Source: Thermothielavioides terrestris NRRL 8126 (lineage: Eukaryota; Ascomycota; Sordariomycetes; Sordariales; Chaetomiaceae). From it: a stretch of 64,000 nt of DNA. Below the pieces are notes generated by a model that worked only from the letters and a program-made list of their open reading frames with translations, had not been told where the DNA came from and did not search any database. How positions within the stretch are numbered: the stretch's first letter is position 1; every line of letters begins with the position of its first letter. Positions 34,855 to 45,209 of the stretch are shown piece after piece. Where the stretch lies: the NCBI RefSeq assembly GCF_000226115.1, contig NC_016461.1, positions 3,782,001 to 3,846,000 on the forward strand. The letters are read 5' to 3'. A program made the position numbers and the translations under genes.

Positions 34855-36743
34855 ATGTGGATACCGCTGGACAGGGCGGATCCTCTGATATCGCGGCATG
34901 CCGTCGTCCGTGAGAAGTGGCACCGTGGCCGGACGAGGCGGCTTGCCGTCTATGCTGCAATGCAGCTGTTACCTCCGGCTCTCGCCGATGGCCGAAAGCT
35001 GCGACGTCCGTGTTCCTCGAGTTGGGAGTATGTGACTCCCATGTTGAGCAGGGCCAAGGGGACAAACGAGCAGCGTAGCAATTTAGACAGCTGTAACGTA
35101 CACCGTATGTGGAAGCCGTGCCTGAGATTGTGGCTTTCAGGGAGGAGGCCTTCTGGCGGCGTCGAGAGAGTATCTATCCTTCACCCATCCGTTAGCGCTG
35201 TTGTTCTTGCCGTTTCGGCAGCATGGTTCCTCTCAAGGATTGCTCCTCTTCTCCTTGCCTCGTCGGGTGATGGGCAACAGGTCCAGGCCGAAGCGATACT
35301 GGCATATTCTCCCTTCAGCTGTGGGCAGAGCGATGTTGTGGAATAAGCCAACTGCATGGCCGATGAGTTTATGGTCCGATTTGGATCATCCCTCGGTAGA
35401 CCGTAGGTCTTTTGAGCAAGGCAAAGGATGGGATGGCGGACTGGCAAGTCTAACAGCTCTTCGATAGTCTGTCTGGTGGCCACTCCGGAGGGATACTCTT
35501 GCCCTGCTGTAGCAAATGGGACACTTGACCGACGCGTGTCTGGTGTCTGGGGCCCCAGACTCCTCGATGGCGCGCTGCGGTGCCCTGAGCTCGGACGCAT
35601 TTGGGAACCTTGGGAACCTCGACAACTATTTACCGGCTCAGTTCTTTGCCGACTTGATGCCCCGTCTCATGGAGGATGCCGACAGCCGTGTCGCCCATTT
35701 TGATACGCTGTTGCGGTGTGAGACGTTGCTGGATGCCCCTCTCGAAGCGGGGAGGGAGCGCGGTCCAGAGTGGAGTGGCCAACCGAATCCAAAGCGTGGT
35801 TTTGAACCCCGAGTCCGGTTTCAATCCAAGTGTGCGGGGCCCTCATACCCCGGGTATATCAAGTGCCCGGTCCGGAGTCTCCGTGTGCCGGTTCGGCAAT
35901 TGACGGGACCGGCGCCGGAGTGGGTCTGGTTGCTCGGTCACAGCACAGACCATCGGGCGCGGGATGCTGAAACAAGCTAGCAATTGTGGGAGAGCTTGTG
36001 AGCCAGTCAAACATCAGTGGACAGAGCGCCACACCACGACAGCGACAGCGGGCGGCGGGACCAAATTCCGCGAGAGCAGGCGATGGCGGTGCAGAGACTG
36101 TTTGGGCGCTTCACGGATTATGGAAGAATGTCTGGCTGTCAGCTTCCCTTGTTGACGCCCAACCTGGTTGCTTTCGTCGAATAATTCGTACCGGAACAGG
36201 GATTTCGGCCGACCATCCAGTAACACGAAGAGGGGCCAGGGTTTCGAAGATCCCCATCGAGTTTGGCGTGGCAAAAGGGTAAGTTACTCCGGACTCCGTA
36301 ATCCGGACACTTGCCGGGAGTGAGCGTGAAACGGCAAGCTGACCGAGACGGGAATGGCTTCTGGCTTCGGAGTCCCTGCTCGCTTGGCCAGTGAGGCACG
36401 GTGAAGCCGACCTGCTTGGCTCTGCAGCAATCCATGCCGTGTGGCTACCAAGGGTTTCAGCCCAAAGAACAAGCCCGGCCACGAAGAGACCGCCGCGATT
36501 TGGGAAGCTTCTCGCTGAGAAACAAAGAAAATTTGCCCACTTGGACGCCAGCGATTGGAGCGATCAAGGTGAAGCGTTGCTCTCTGGAGTGCGAGACGGG
36601 AGAGTGGCCGTCATTGGTGTTCCTGGACGCAGGTACCGTGCCACGCAAGAAGCGGCGTTCGAGCTAAAATTAAGGAGAGCTGATGAGTGGCCGCTTGGCA
36701 TCCAAAGTAAGGTACCGCTGCCTTGTGGTTAAGGGGTAGACGT
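34855..36743. other. intergenic, no supported gene
   Basis: 1.9 kb between tRNA-Phe and TIR copy 2. Several frames of 80-160 codons exist (for example 35516-35980 plus), but none shows a domain or codon bias and they overlap on both strands. No RNA gene recognised. Confidence 0.45.
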
Positions 36744-37116
36744 TAAAGAGGTCCCGCCAAGACTAATTTCCAGCCCTGGTCTTACACCGTCAGTACGTAG
36801 CCACCATCGCCACGGGGTTTGCACTATCGCCACGGGTTAGCCACTGGTTAGTTCGCCGGGGGTGCGGGGGGCGGCGCCAGCCCCCCGCTGGTTAGGGTGA
36901 GGGTTATAGTTAGGGTGAGGGTCAAGGTTAGGGTGCGGGTTAACTTCGTTTTCTTTTTTTCAATTTCGTTGAGGTTTCGTGAAGTTATTGCGACGAGTTT
37001 TTGCGAGTATTTGCGGTTTGTCTTCGTCGCTGATGCTCTAAGTCGTCGCGGCCCCACTTACCCCTTGGCGATGTGTAAAAGCCTGTAATTCTTAGTGTCT
37101 TGGCGGGACCTCTTTA
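36744..37116. mobile_element. TIR element (MITE-like), copy 2
   Basis: A 369-bp unit (36746-37114) between TA dinucleotides. Left end AAGAGGTCCCGCCAAGACTA, right end its inverted copy down to TCTTGGCGGGACCTCTT; this copy's right inner TIR is degraded (ATTCTTAGTGTCTTGG). It shares the internal CGCCACGGGTTAGCCAC block, the GC-rich palindrome-like block and the TTAGGG-like array (about 36890-36945) with copies 1 and 3. No coding capacity. The flanks extend the palindrome to CGTTA...TAACG. Confidence 0.85.
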
Positions 37117-37473
37117 ACGACGACCGGTTAAGGTAGCTGTCAGGGTACTTGCCGCCCCTGGCCCCATTTTTCGACCTAAGCTCTTTGAGGGTCCCTGGGC
37201 ACCCATTCCCCCAGAGATCGTCGCGCCCGTTTTTGCCGCCCTCATTTCCCTCTCTCGCCCACGCCCTCATCCGTCGTCCTCTTCGCACGAAGACACTGCC
37301 ATTCCTTTCAGAGTCTCTTGCGCTCTATCCATTCGTTTCTAAATCCCCAACGGCGCCGATTCCTACTGCCTGACGTAGTCTGCGACTCCCTTACGGCCAT
37401 ACTTCGTCAAAAAACACCTTTTCAAGTTGCCACTTCCGCGTGCGTTCCGATTGACGACCTCAATCTTATCGCC
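37117..37473. promoter_or_regulatory. promoter and 5' leader of the GPI-protein gene, next to TIR copy 2
   Basis: 357 bases between the TIR element and the start codon at 37474. A C/T-rich leader (CCTCATTTCCCTCTCTCGCC-like, 37240-37340) typical of well-expressed fungal genes precedes the ATG. TIR copy 2 therefore ends within 360 bases of this start and may lie in its promoter. The regulatory role is inferred from position. Confidence 0.45.
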
Positions 37474-38246
37474 ATGCTTGTCAAGTCCATCACCGCCATT
37501 GCGGCCCTCACCTTCGCGGCCAATGTCGCTGCCGAGCCGATGCCCTACAGGCCCAGCCTGATGAAGACATCCGTGCGCGATCTCTTCGGCCGCCAGGACC
37601 CGGGCTACCAGCCCCAGCAGGCCGCCTGCGGTGCCGGCGACACATGCGCCCAGGCTTGCGGTGCCGGTTACGAGGCCTGCGCTGCCCAGGACAACCAGGT
37701 CCACTGCTACAACCCGGCCGCCGGCGAGATCTGCTGCCCAGACAAGTCTGGCAGTAAGTGATGCGGTCGATCGATTGCGAACTGAATTGTGGCAATGCTG
37801 ACCCTCCCCCTCTCCCAGGCTCTTGCGACGCTGGATACTACTGCACAGCCGACAAGAAGGGCGAGACGTGGTGCTGCCCGGAAGGCATGGACCTGAACGC
37901 GTGCGCCTCCGCCTACAGCGTGGTCGGTGGTCTGGTCTCGCAGACCGCCCCGCCCACGTCCACGTCCACGTCCACCAGCACCACCTCCACCACCACCTCC
38001 ACCACCACCACGTCGTCGACCAGCAGCACCTCGTCCGCCGCGCCGACCACGTCCTCGCCAAGCACGACCTCGGCCCCGTCCCTCGCGCCCAGCAGCTCCA
38101 TCTTCGTGCCCTCCAACACGACCGCCGTTACGACCATCGTCCCGCCCAAGCCGTCCGCCACCGCGTCCCCGACGGGCGCCGGCAGCGTCGTCGGCCCGGC
38201 GTCTGCGCTGGTCTTCCTCGCCGCCGGCCTTGCTGCGCTTCTCTGA
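37474..38246 (+). CDS. secreted cysteine-rich, Ser/Thr-rich GPI-anchored protein
   Basis: Two exons, 37474-37753 and 37819-38246, 235 residues. A cleavable signal peptide (MLVKSITAIAALTFAANVAA) is followed by a cysteine-rich head with 12 cysteines between about 50 and 125 (CGAGDTCAQACGAGYEAC ... EICC ... SCDAGYYC ... WCC). A Ser/Thr/Pro stalk (TSTSTSTSTTSTTTSTTTTS) and a C-terminal hydrophobic tail (VVGPASALVFLAAGLAALL) without basic residues after it indicate GPI anchoring. Expected at plasma membrane or cell wall, heavily O-glycosylated. Function is not known; paired Cys-Cys motifs resemble other fungal surface proteins but I cannot assign a named family. The start ATG is the first after the C/T-rich leader. 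Confidence 0.88.
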
Positions 38247-40432
38247 TTTTGAGTAAAAGCTTATAACGGCACCGTTCCCCGGAGAAGGGGGGGGCCAATC
38301 AATTTCAACGGCGTTACCTGTGTACATGAGGGACAACCCCCGCCGAGGGCATTGCTTTTACGAGGACTTACGAGATACGACCAGCGAGCGAGTGGTTGAA
38401 GATCTGCTTACCTAACTTGCCGAAACTTACCCTACCTAATTTACCTCGAACTTTGTGCAGAGCTGGGATGTTGTGTGTTTCTGAGCCGCATTTGGTTGTT
38501 TGTGTGCTATGCCAGGGGTTGGGGTGTGTCAGTGGTGTGTGTGTTTGCTCTTTCGCGTGGCTACATGCGGGCTGTGTCGATTATCATTCGACTTGATACT
38601 CTGCCGAGGCGTGCTCCTCGGGCATTTTTATGCGCTTTTTTGTTCTCTTCTGTGTGCCATTTTTGTTTCTTTCACCTCGGCTTGGCTTCTTGTTCGTAAC
38701 TTGCGGCGGAGACAGACAACATGCCAGCTTTGCACAGTTTCGCGGTTCCAAGCTGAAACGTGGCTTTGCGTTGTCGGGCCGTCCCAAGTTAGGGCCCCCT
38801 GATGATGGACGATGCGGTGTTTTGGAGCGATGCAGCGGGAAGTCCAGACGAGAATTAGCTGCCCAAGGATGCTTGCGAGCTGGTTCCTGCCGCGGCAACT
38901 GCTTCGTGTTGTAGTCTGCACTTCGTACCTGCACGTGTAGTGTTCACGTTCCACACATCAAGTACCCAACACAGGCCCGGGCCTAGGGCGAGCTGCGGCG
39001 ATCCGACGATCATCCCATAACCCCGTCGCACGGCATGGCGCCGCCCTGCCGCTGCGCGTGTCTCTCTGGGAGGCTGTTCCTGCAGGTTCCCGTGCGCCTC
39101 GTATTCACTACCTTCCTCAGAAGTCTCGTTGGTGCATTAACTATTGGCAGCATTTCAGATGCCAAACACCAGCAGGAGGAGAATATTGTGCAAAGGGTGC
39201 AACAGCACGACGGCGCGACCTCTCGCAGTTCTCAACGAGCATTGCTGCTTCTCATCGTGCTCCCATCAGCGTCATCCCGTCTCTCCACCCCCAAGCCCCT
39301 TGCTCCCATCTCAGACGGCCGTTCTTGACACCCAAGCCGCTGACGTTACTCTTCCTTCACCTTTTTTCCTTCCCCCCCCCCCCCCCCCCTCTTCCCTCAC
39401 ATCCCCCTTCTCCATTTTCACCAACCTTACCCCTGTGCGCCAGCCCGAGGAAGCGGATGGCCCCGCTCACAGAGCCCAGCAGGCGCGACCCGATGGCGCA
39501 GGTTGAGAGCAAGGAAGTCCTGCTTTTCCGCAGTGGCAGCCCGGGCGGTCTGCTGTCGCAGGTAGCTGTAACGGCCCTTGTTGATAGCCGGACAGCACAT
39601 GCGAACTACCGACCGCGGTGTCGGATGGGTCGAGGATGGACGGTCTGCGGCAGGCAGCTATAGCTATAGACAAGCGCTCGACTTCGCCTGGCGAGGGCTG
39701 ACTACCTAGGTAGGTAGGGCTCTCGGTCTGGCTCCCGCGGGGGTTTGCAACCAAGGGGTGGTCTGCAGGAGGCGGTGGCGACGTGCCATTGCTCGTCGAC
39801 GTCGACAGCTGGAGTGTTGGGCCATGATCCGGCGCCGTAGGTATGTACAGGACGCGGGTGGCCTGGTCCGTTTGTCAGCAGCACACTTCCCAAGAACTAG
39901 TCCGGCGCGGGGAGGGTGGACAAACTAGATGGCGCAAACAGCGCGAGGCGGCCGTGTATTGTCACGAAGTACAGGACTCCGAGGTATAGCGTCAACAGCA
40001 TAAGATAGCTACGCTTGCCCATGGTGGTCATGGTGATGGGCAGCGTTCAGACGGGAATCGACGGGTGTGTTAATATTGAGTGAGCTATCTGGGAAAGCAC
40101 GCATGCAAGAGACGACAGACAACACGGCAGTCGTAATCTGGGTCCGGAGCGTCCATTGTCCTCTCTCTCCCTGGTTGGGCGTGGAATGTGCGCGATCGAT
40201 CGAGGGAGAGACATGCGGGATATACCGAGCACGACTGAGACAGGCCAAGCTATCCCAGAACGAGGAGCTTCATTAGGTGGATTCCGGGCCATTCCCGCAA
40301 AATCTCTTGTGTTCATCAATGACCTTTCTCCTTCTTCTGGCGAGGGGCTGCTTGGGTACGAAGCGCCACAGGGGAGGGTGCGGGCCTGCACTTGGGCGTC
40401 GCATCACGGTCGCTGAATAAGCAAGACAAGAT
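38247..40432. other. intergenic between GPI-protein gene and tRNA-Val
   Basis: 2.2 kb. The first few hundred bases are probable 3' untranslated region of the GPI-protein gene. An 18-base C run lies at 39372-39389. Plus-strand frames (38396-38914, 39035-39663) run through C/T- or T-rich low-complexity DNA and lack domains. No further RNA gene seen. Confidence 0.45.
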
Positions 40433-40506
40433 GGTTTCGTGGTGTAGTTGGTTATCACGTCAGTCTAACACACTGAAGGTCTCCAGTTCGAACCTGGACG
40501 AAATCA
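40433..40506 (+). tRNA. tRNA-Val (AAC)
   Basis: 74-base cloverleaf without intron: acceptor GGTTTCG/CGAAATC with one G-T type pair and discriminator A, D arm TGGTGTAGTTGGTTATCA (box A), anticodon stem TCAGT/ACTGA with loop CTAACAC (anticodon AAC), T arm TCCAG-TTCGAAC-CTGGA (box B). A CTTTCCTTTTGC stretch 6-15 bases downstream could terminate Pol III. The gene stands alone. Confidence 0.95.
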
Positions 40507-41725
40507 TTCAGCTTTCCTTTTGCTCCTCGCTTCCGTTGCTTTTGCTCCACTAAGTTCTCATGGGGGCCAGCCGGGGTGGAGGTGGAGCCGGCAGCTCCGG
40601 AGTTCGGACCCGAGCCGGTGGCTACGGCGGCGTCCAATGCTGGGTGTTGTAGGATCCCATTGTACAGGTGAGTTACGGCGATGCTGTTGAGTCGGTAGAT
40701 CAGCCGCGGTTTGAGAAAATAATGCCTACAAGTCTGCCTCCGAAACTCTGGAAAGGGCGTTACCCTTAGCTGGCTGTCAGATCGAAGCATATGCCGGGGG
40801 CGTCGCGGACGGCGGCAGGAAGGCAGAAGTTGCACCGCGGAGTCGAGCAGTCTCCATAGAACTTCTTGGCGAACGCGGCTAGAAAAAGGAAAGCGAGAGC
40901 TAGAAAGAGCTGAACATGCATGGTGGAAGAGCCGTGCCTGACGAGACGGTGCTGGGCCGATGAATCGTCCCTGAAGTTTAGCCCGAGTAAAGTTTCAGGT
41001 TGCAGGATGAGTTTAGGCTTTCAGCAGGGTACGCGGAATTTGCAGTGTCCAGGACTGCGGCTTCGCATGGCATGTTGGTCCTCGGGATTCTCTGAGTATA
41101 GAGACAAGGCGAAGAGCGTGCGGGCCAGACATTTGGGTCAGATCAGCATCTCTTTGAAAGCCCCCGAGCTGCTCGCCGTCCCTAGATATGGCTGTTTCAT
41201 GAAGCTGACCCTTCCAACAACATAGGCCCGATCCCCATTGATGTTGTCAATGGACCGATCCGCGACGAGTTCCTCAGGCATGCCGCTCACCACAACCTCT
41301 GCCCTTCCTCCAGCACCGCCAACGAGGATTGGCAAATGTGAGCGCTGTCGTTCCTAGCAACGATGGCGAGACTCGCAACCAGGGCAAGTTTGTCCCTGCT
41401 ATCTTTGCCGTCCACCGGGGCAGTCCTAAGCTCAAATTCCATGGCAAGTGCGGCAGTATAGATCACAGACGCAAGCACTCCTCGAAGCCCATGCACAGCG
41501 CGGAGGGCCCGATTGGTGGCACGGATTGCATGAGAGCACAGCCCCACCAATGTTGATTTGAGTACAGTTATATATTTCTGGCATCTGTGCCAACAGACCG
41601 CTCAGACTTCACCCTGGTCACCAGCTTCGCCGGCTAGAGCATGATTCAAGCTCTCCCTCAGAACAGGCAGAAGAGACACGATCTTCACCGCAGATATCTG
41701 CTCCTGTCAAATCTCTCGCCTCGCC
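40507..41725. other. intergenic upstream of the APH-like gene, with unassigned minus-strand frames
   Basis: 1.2 kb. The last 100-200 bases are the probable promoter of the APH-like gene. On the minus strand 41138-41550 contains two overlapping frames with plausible-looking amino-acid composition (MPILVGGAGGRAEVVVSG ... and VLASVIYTAALAMEF ...), but I cannot connect them by good splice sites or assign a family. They could be a gene relic. Nothing else recognised. Confidence 0.4.
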
Positions 41726-43225
41726 ATGTCGTTCCGCGACGATTGGCCCAAGATGCCTGATGGCCGCGACTTCGATGGCCGACATCTGCTCACCCTAGTC
41801 CGCAGTGGTAACAGTCCGTTCCAGGACAAGTGGGATGTGAACCTCCTCATTCAGGAAATTGAGGAGAATCTCGGCGCCCAGGTGGTTGACATTCCCTTCG
41901 TTTCCAAGGGCTCCAACAACTATGTAGGTTGTGGTCAAGACGCAATGATCGATTCAATCGCACACCCCATGCTTACACAGCGGCCGGTGGGTTGGCAAAA
42001 GGGAATCCATCTCAAGCTGTCCAACGGGATGGACATTGTAGCACGCCTAGCCCGTGGCGATGTCAACATGCCTGATTACGACGGCTTTCCGATCCACGTG
42101 CAAGTCCCCGAGGTCAAGTTCGAGGCCGAGGTGTACGCACTTCTGCAGTCAGAGCCGGACATCTTGGCTTCTCGTCTGCTTTATCATCGCGTCCCCGTGC
42201 AGCATGAGGGCCCTAAGCTGGACCGTCCCAAGGACATCGCAGGCCGGCGCTTGCTTGTGTTCCAGAGGACCGAGGGAGAGGATAACGTGTGGCGCGCCCT
42301 CAGCCCGGCTCAGAAGGTACATACGCGCAAATGATTACCGATCTGGCCATTCGCTTCGTATGCTGACTTCCTCTCCCAGTCTTGCCTTCTCGCTCAGGCA
42401 GCTCACATCCGCGCATCGCTGTACAAATTCCATGTCCCGCCCAGCTTCGCTTCTGCCTGGCTCCGCGAACGCCTGTTCGAGCAGAAGCCAGAATCGTTTC
42501 CCGTTCCCGTTGCTCCCACGCGCGAGTTCTGCGTTGCCCTCTTTACGTCCAAGATCGAAGCAACCATCAAAAATGTCGGTGACATGATTGGGTGGGAAGA
42601 CGACCATAACACGGTCGGTCCGGTGGCTGCAGCAGCCAAGCAGTCCCTGCTTCGCCTCATCCCGCACATAATACCTACCGGCGATGATGAAAACCTCCTA
42701 TACCGGTTCGTTATCGACCACGGCGACTTTGGCGTTCACAACATCTCGGTTACAATGGATGCGAACAACCAGCCTCTTGCCACGTCCTTGTACGATTGGG
42801 AGACCGGCTGCATTGTGCCGGCCATCTTGTCCGACCCGCTGATGGCGGTGACCGTCGACCTGGTGACGGATGAAGATGCGGCGCCCGCCGTGACCCGCTT
42901 GTCGCCCGTCGTTGCGGCGGATGAGCTGGAGGAATTCGCGACATGGTCGAGGCTGTGCTTTGAGGTATGCTCTTCGTTTAGATAGTTCGTTGCCGCTGTG
43001 TCCAGTGTACTTCAAAGGAACTGTGACTAAACAAATACTTGGCAGGCCCTCTTCCGCGAAGCACCTGACTACAAGCGCGCTATCCAGGCTGGCAAGGACG
43101 CGCGCCACCTCTGGTTCGCGCTGCGAGACTGGCGTGGCGACGACCCAGAGGGCTATTTTGGCGATCTGGGAGCTTGGGCTGAGAAGAGGATGAAGGAGCT
43201 TGGTGTGACGCGAGAAGTCGACTGA
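41726..43225 (+). CDS. APH-type phosphotransferase (aminoglycoside phosphotransferase/choline kinase fold)
   Basis: Exons 41726-41923, 42002-42316, 42380-42964, 43046-43225; 425 residues. A GSNNY-GIHLKLSNG strand pair and VARLARGDVNMPDYDGFPI mark the N-lobe. The catalytic loop is H285-GDFGVH-N292 (Brenner-type HxDxxxxN), followed by the metal-binding D310 in YDWETG. These are the key residues of the APH family, whose fungal members are mostly of unknown substrate; antibiotic resistance is not implied. Cytosolic, no signal or membrane segment. For intron 1 two in-frame acceptors are possible: AAAAG at 42001 (chosen, because the family reads directly from NNY to G-hLxL) or ACACAG at 41980, which would add seven residues. 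Confidence 0.88.
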
Positions 43226-43530
43226 GCCATTGTTCACGCTGCAGTTCGAGACAGGTAGAGTCCGCAAGTCCCTGTCTGCTACCCTATCTGTGTCCAAGCC
43301 GGGCACTGAATGACGGCTTCCCGGGGGGTCTATTCCCCATGACCTTTAAGGCTCCGGCTCCGTCCAAACTGTTCGCCCAGGAGGGAAATTTTGAAGCTAT
43401 CGGGCCGGTGTACGAAGTAGACGGGCTCACCGTTGCGGAAGTCGTGCGACTCCAATGGGCTGGCATTCGAGCGTGTTTCTTCTACCTTACCTCCATACCT
43501 TGCATGTACATACTGGGGCGGGGCAAAAAA
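43226..43530. other. short intergenic between APH-like gene and 5S rRNA
   Basis: 305 bases containing the probable 3' end of the APH-like transcript. The A-run at 43525-43531 is the Pol III terminator of the minus-strand 5S gene. A plus-strand frame starting at 43339 runs straight through the 5S gene and is therefore not a credible gene. Confidence 0.5.
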
Positions 43531-43649
43531 ACGTACAGCACCGGGGATTCGCTGGTCGTCACCGACCCAACTACTAATCCGGCGGTTGGTAGCTTATCTA
43601 GGGGAGAGCGGACGGGATCCCGAGTTTTCTACCACCTATGGCCGTACGT
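43531..43649 (-). rRNA. 5S ribosomal RNA gene, copy 1
   Basis: 119 bases read on the minus strand beginning ACGTACGGCCATAGG and ending GGTGCTGTACGT, followed at once by a T7 terminator. The conserved fungal 5S core is present: AAAACTCGGGATCCCGTCCG, TAGTAGTTGGGTCGGTGACG, ACCAGCGAAT. Helix I pairs ACGTACGGC with GCTGTACGT. Compared with the copy at 44654, helix I and helix II differ by paired changes that keep base pairing. As in Neurospora, 5S genes are dispersed singly rather than linked to the rDNA. Confidence 0.95.
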
Positions 43650-44653
43650 GCCATGGAAAACCGGAAATCCAGCTGATATGGAGCAATTGCTCGTTAGTTA
43701 GCGTGGTTGTGGTTGGCATCGCCAGTCATCTGCCCTGCTGCTTGGATTTGCAGACCGGCGCCAAGACATGTACCACCAATTCGGCAGAGTGGTGGACTTG
43801 TTTTCGACTTTCAGCACATCCCGCCCTCGTGGCAGTATTCGGCCCGCGCGCGGCACGTGGATGGCGTCCCTTTGACAAAGAGAGCGCTGAAGAATTGGAG
43901 AAACAAGCCAGGAAATGGCAGCGTGAAACACATCTCTCAGGCCGTTTATGCCTTGTTGGCGATCGCCAATCTGCTGTGGTATGCGTAGAAATTTTGAAAC
44001 TTTCCAATTTTTGCAACAACATGCTGCTTGGCATACCTCATCACGCTCGGCGAGCCAGAGCCCTTTGCGAGTGAAGCGGCCCGACGTGCTGTTGGCGCTG
44101 TAGATCTGTAGATCAGTTTAAGGTCCAGTGCCCTGTAAGGCAGGCGTACCCAAGACCAGCTTCCGACGCGAGGTGCTCGGCCCGTTGCAAGACCCCGACT
44201 CGGCTGCGGTTTCTTCCATTTTCTCTCCCTCGAACCTCAGAAACGTCCTCCGAAATTTCTCCGTTTCAATATTCTTCACAAGTGTACGGAAACGCTGGGG
44301 CTGGCTCCTCTTGCGACTTGTCCGCAGCCTGGACCATTTTTGGCAAACTCGGGAATCTCCGCTAACCATTGCAAGCATCCACGCGCATACGCGTCCGATG
44401 CTTTCCATCTTCCCCCCCGCAGACCTTCCATGTTAAGCTTCAGCATAAATAAAGGTGAGACAGAGCGGCCAGGGCTGGCTGGCCTTGTACGCATTCGCAT
44501 TACACCAGTTATTTGGAGTACGGCCGTAAGCTGTGCTCTACATCTTACTCCGTACATCCACTACACTTCCAGTCCTCCCCGTCACCTCCTATCCCAATGC
44601 AACAAACAAGCCAAGACCATGATACTTCAAGCTCTCCGCTGCTGGTTCCCACC
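43650..44653. other. spacer between the two 5S rRNA genes
   Basis: 1.0 kb lying upstream of both 5S genes, which point away from each other. Frames on either strand (43698-44074, 44118-44436) show no domain. Upstream of the plus-strand 5S gene the sequence has TACTCCGTACATCC-like elements at 44543-44562. No further feature seen. Confidence 0.45.
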
Positions 44654-44772
44654 ACATACGACCATACCTGTCAGAAAACTCGGGATCCCGTCCGCTCTCC
44701 CCTAGGTAAGCTGACAAGGGCCAGATTAGTAGTTGGGTCGGTGACGACCAGCGAATCCCTGGTGTTGTATGT
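44654..44772 (+). rRNA. 5S ribosomal RNA gene, copy 2
   Basis: 119 bases beginning ACATACGACCATACC and ending GGTGTTGTATGT, followed by CTCCTTTTGTTTTTTG, which supplies the Pol III terminator. It carries the same internal core as copy 1 (CTCGGGATCCCGTCCGCTCT, TAGTAGTTGGGTCGGTGACG, ACCAGCGAAT), the internal promoter of 5S genes. Helix I pairs ACATACGAC with GTTGTATGT. Opposite orientation to copy 1 with a 1-kb spacer. Confidence 0.96.
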
Positions 44773-45209
44773 CTCCTTTTGTTTTTTGTTTGGTTCGGTT
44801 TGGTTTCTGTCTCCTGTCTCTTGCCTCTTGTCTGCTGTCGATCGAGGTAGGTTTCCACCTGCTTGGATGTTTGCGAAGCTGAGGAAAGAGATTGCCAGAG
44901 CGAGATAGTTGGGCTGGCTTCTCAGCAGGGCCCACCTCTCTCTGCGCGGACATCCAGAGCGTTCCAGTTGTTTTCCGTTGTTTGAGGTCAACCTTGAGAT
45001 GCGACGCGAAGTGAGAAAGCTATGCGTTACGCAGAGACAAAGAACCTGCTCTAATAACTGAGTGGGGTATAAATGAACACACTAGCACCGCGTATGGGCA
45101 ACTGTAAGCGACCTTGAATCTCTTTTTGAGGTATGCAGGTCGCACACCTGCATGGTGGGTTGAGAAAAAGGTGAGACAGAAATTCATCACCTCATACGAG
45201 GCTGGATCT
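44773..45209. other. intergenic between 5S copy 2 and TIR copy 3
   Basis: 437 bases. T-rich just after the 5S gene (4776x-44810), otherwise unremarkable. An 11-base near-palindrome around TGCAGGTCGCACACCTGCA (45136-45154) is visible. No gene recognised. Confidence 0.45.

Noticed and set aside
35428..35980. Plus-strand frames of 91-154 codons upstream of TIR copy 2
   Set aside because: Overlapping frames in two phases, no domain, no codon bias like that of the real genes.
39058..39663. Plus-strand frame of 201 codons
   Set aside because: Crosses an 18-base C run and C/T-rich low-complexity DNA; no domain or intron structure.
43339..43701. Plus-strand frame of 120 codons
   Set aside because: It runs through the minus-strand 5S rRNA gene and its terminator, so it cannot be a normal protein gene.
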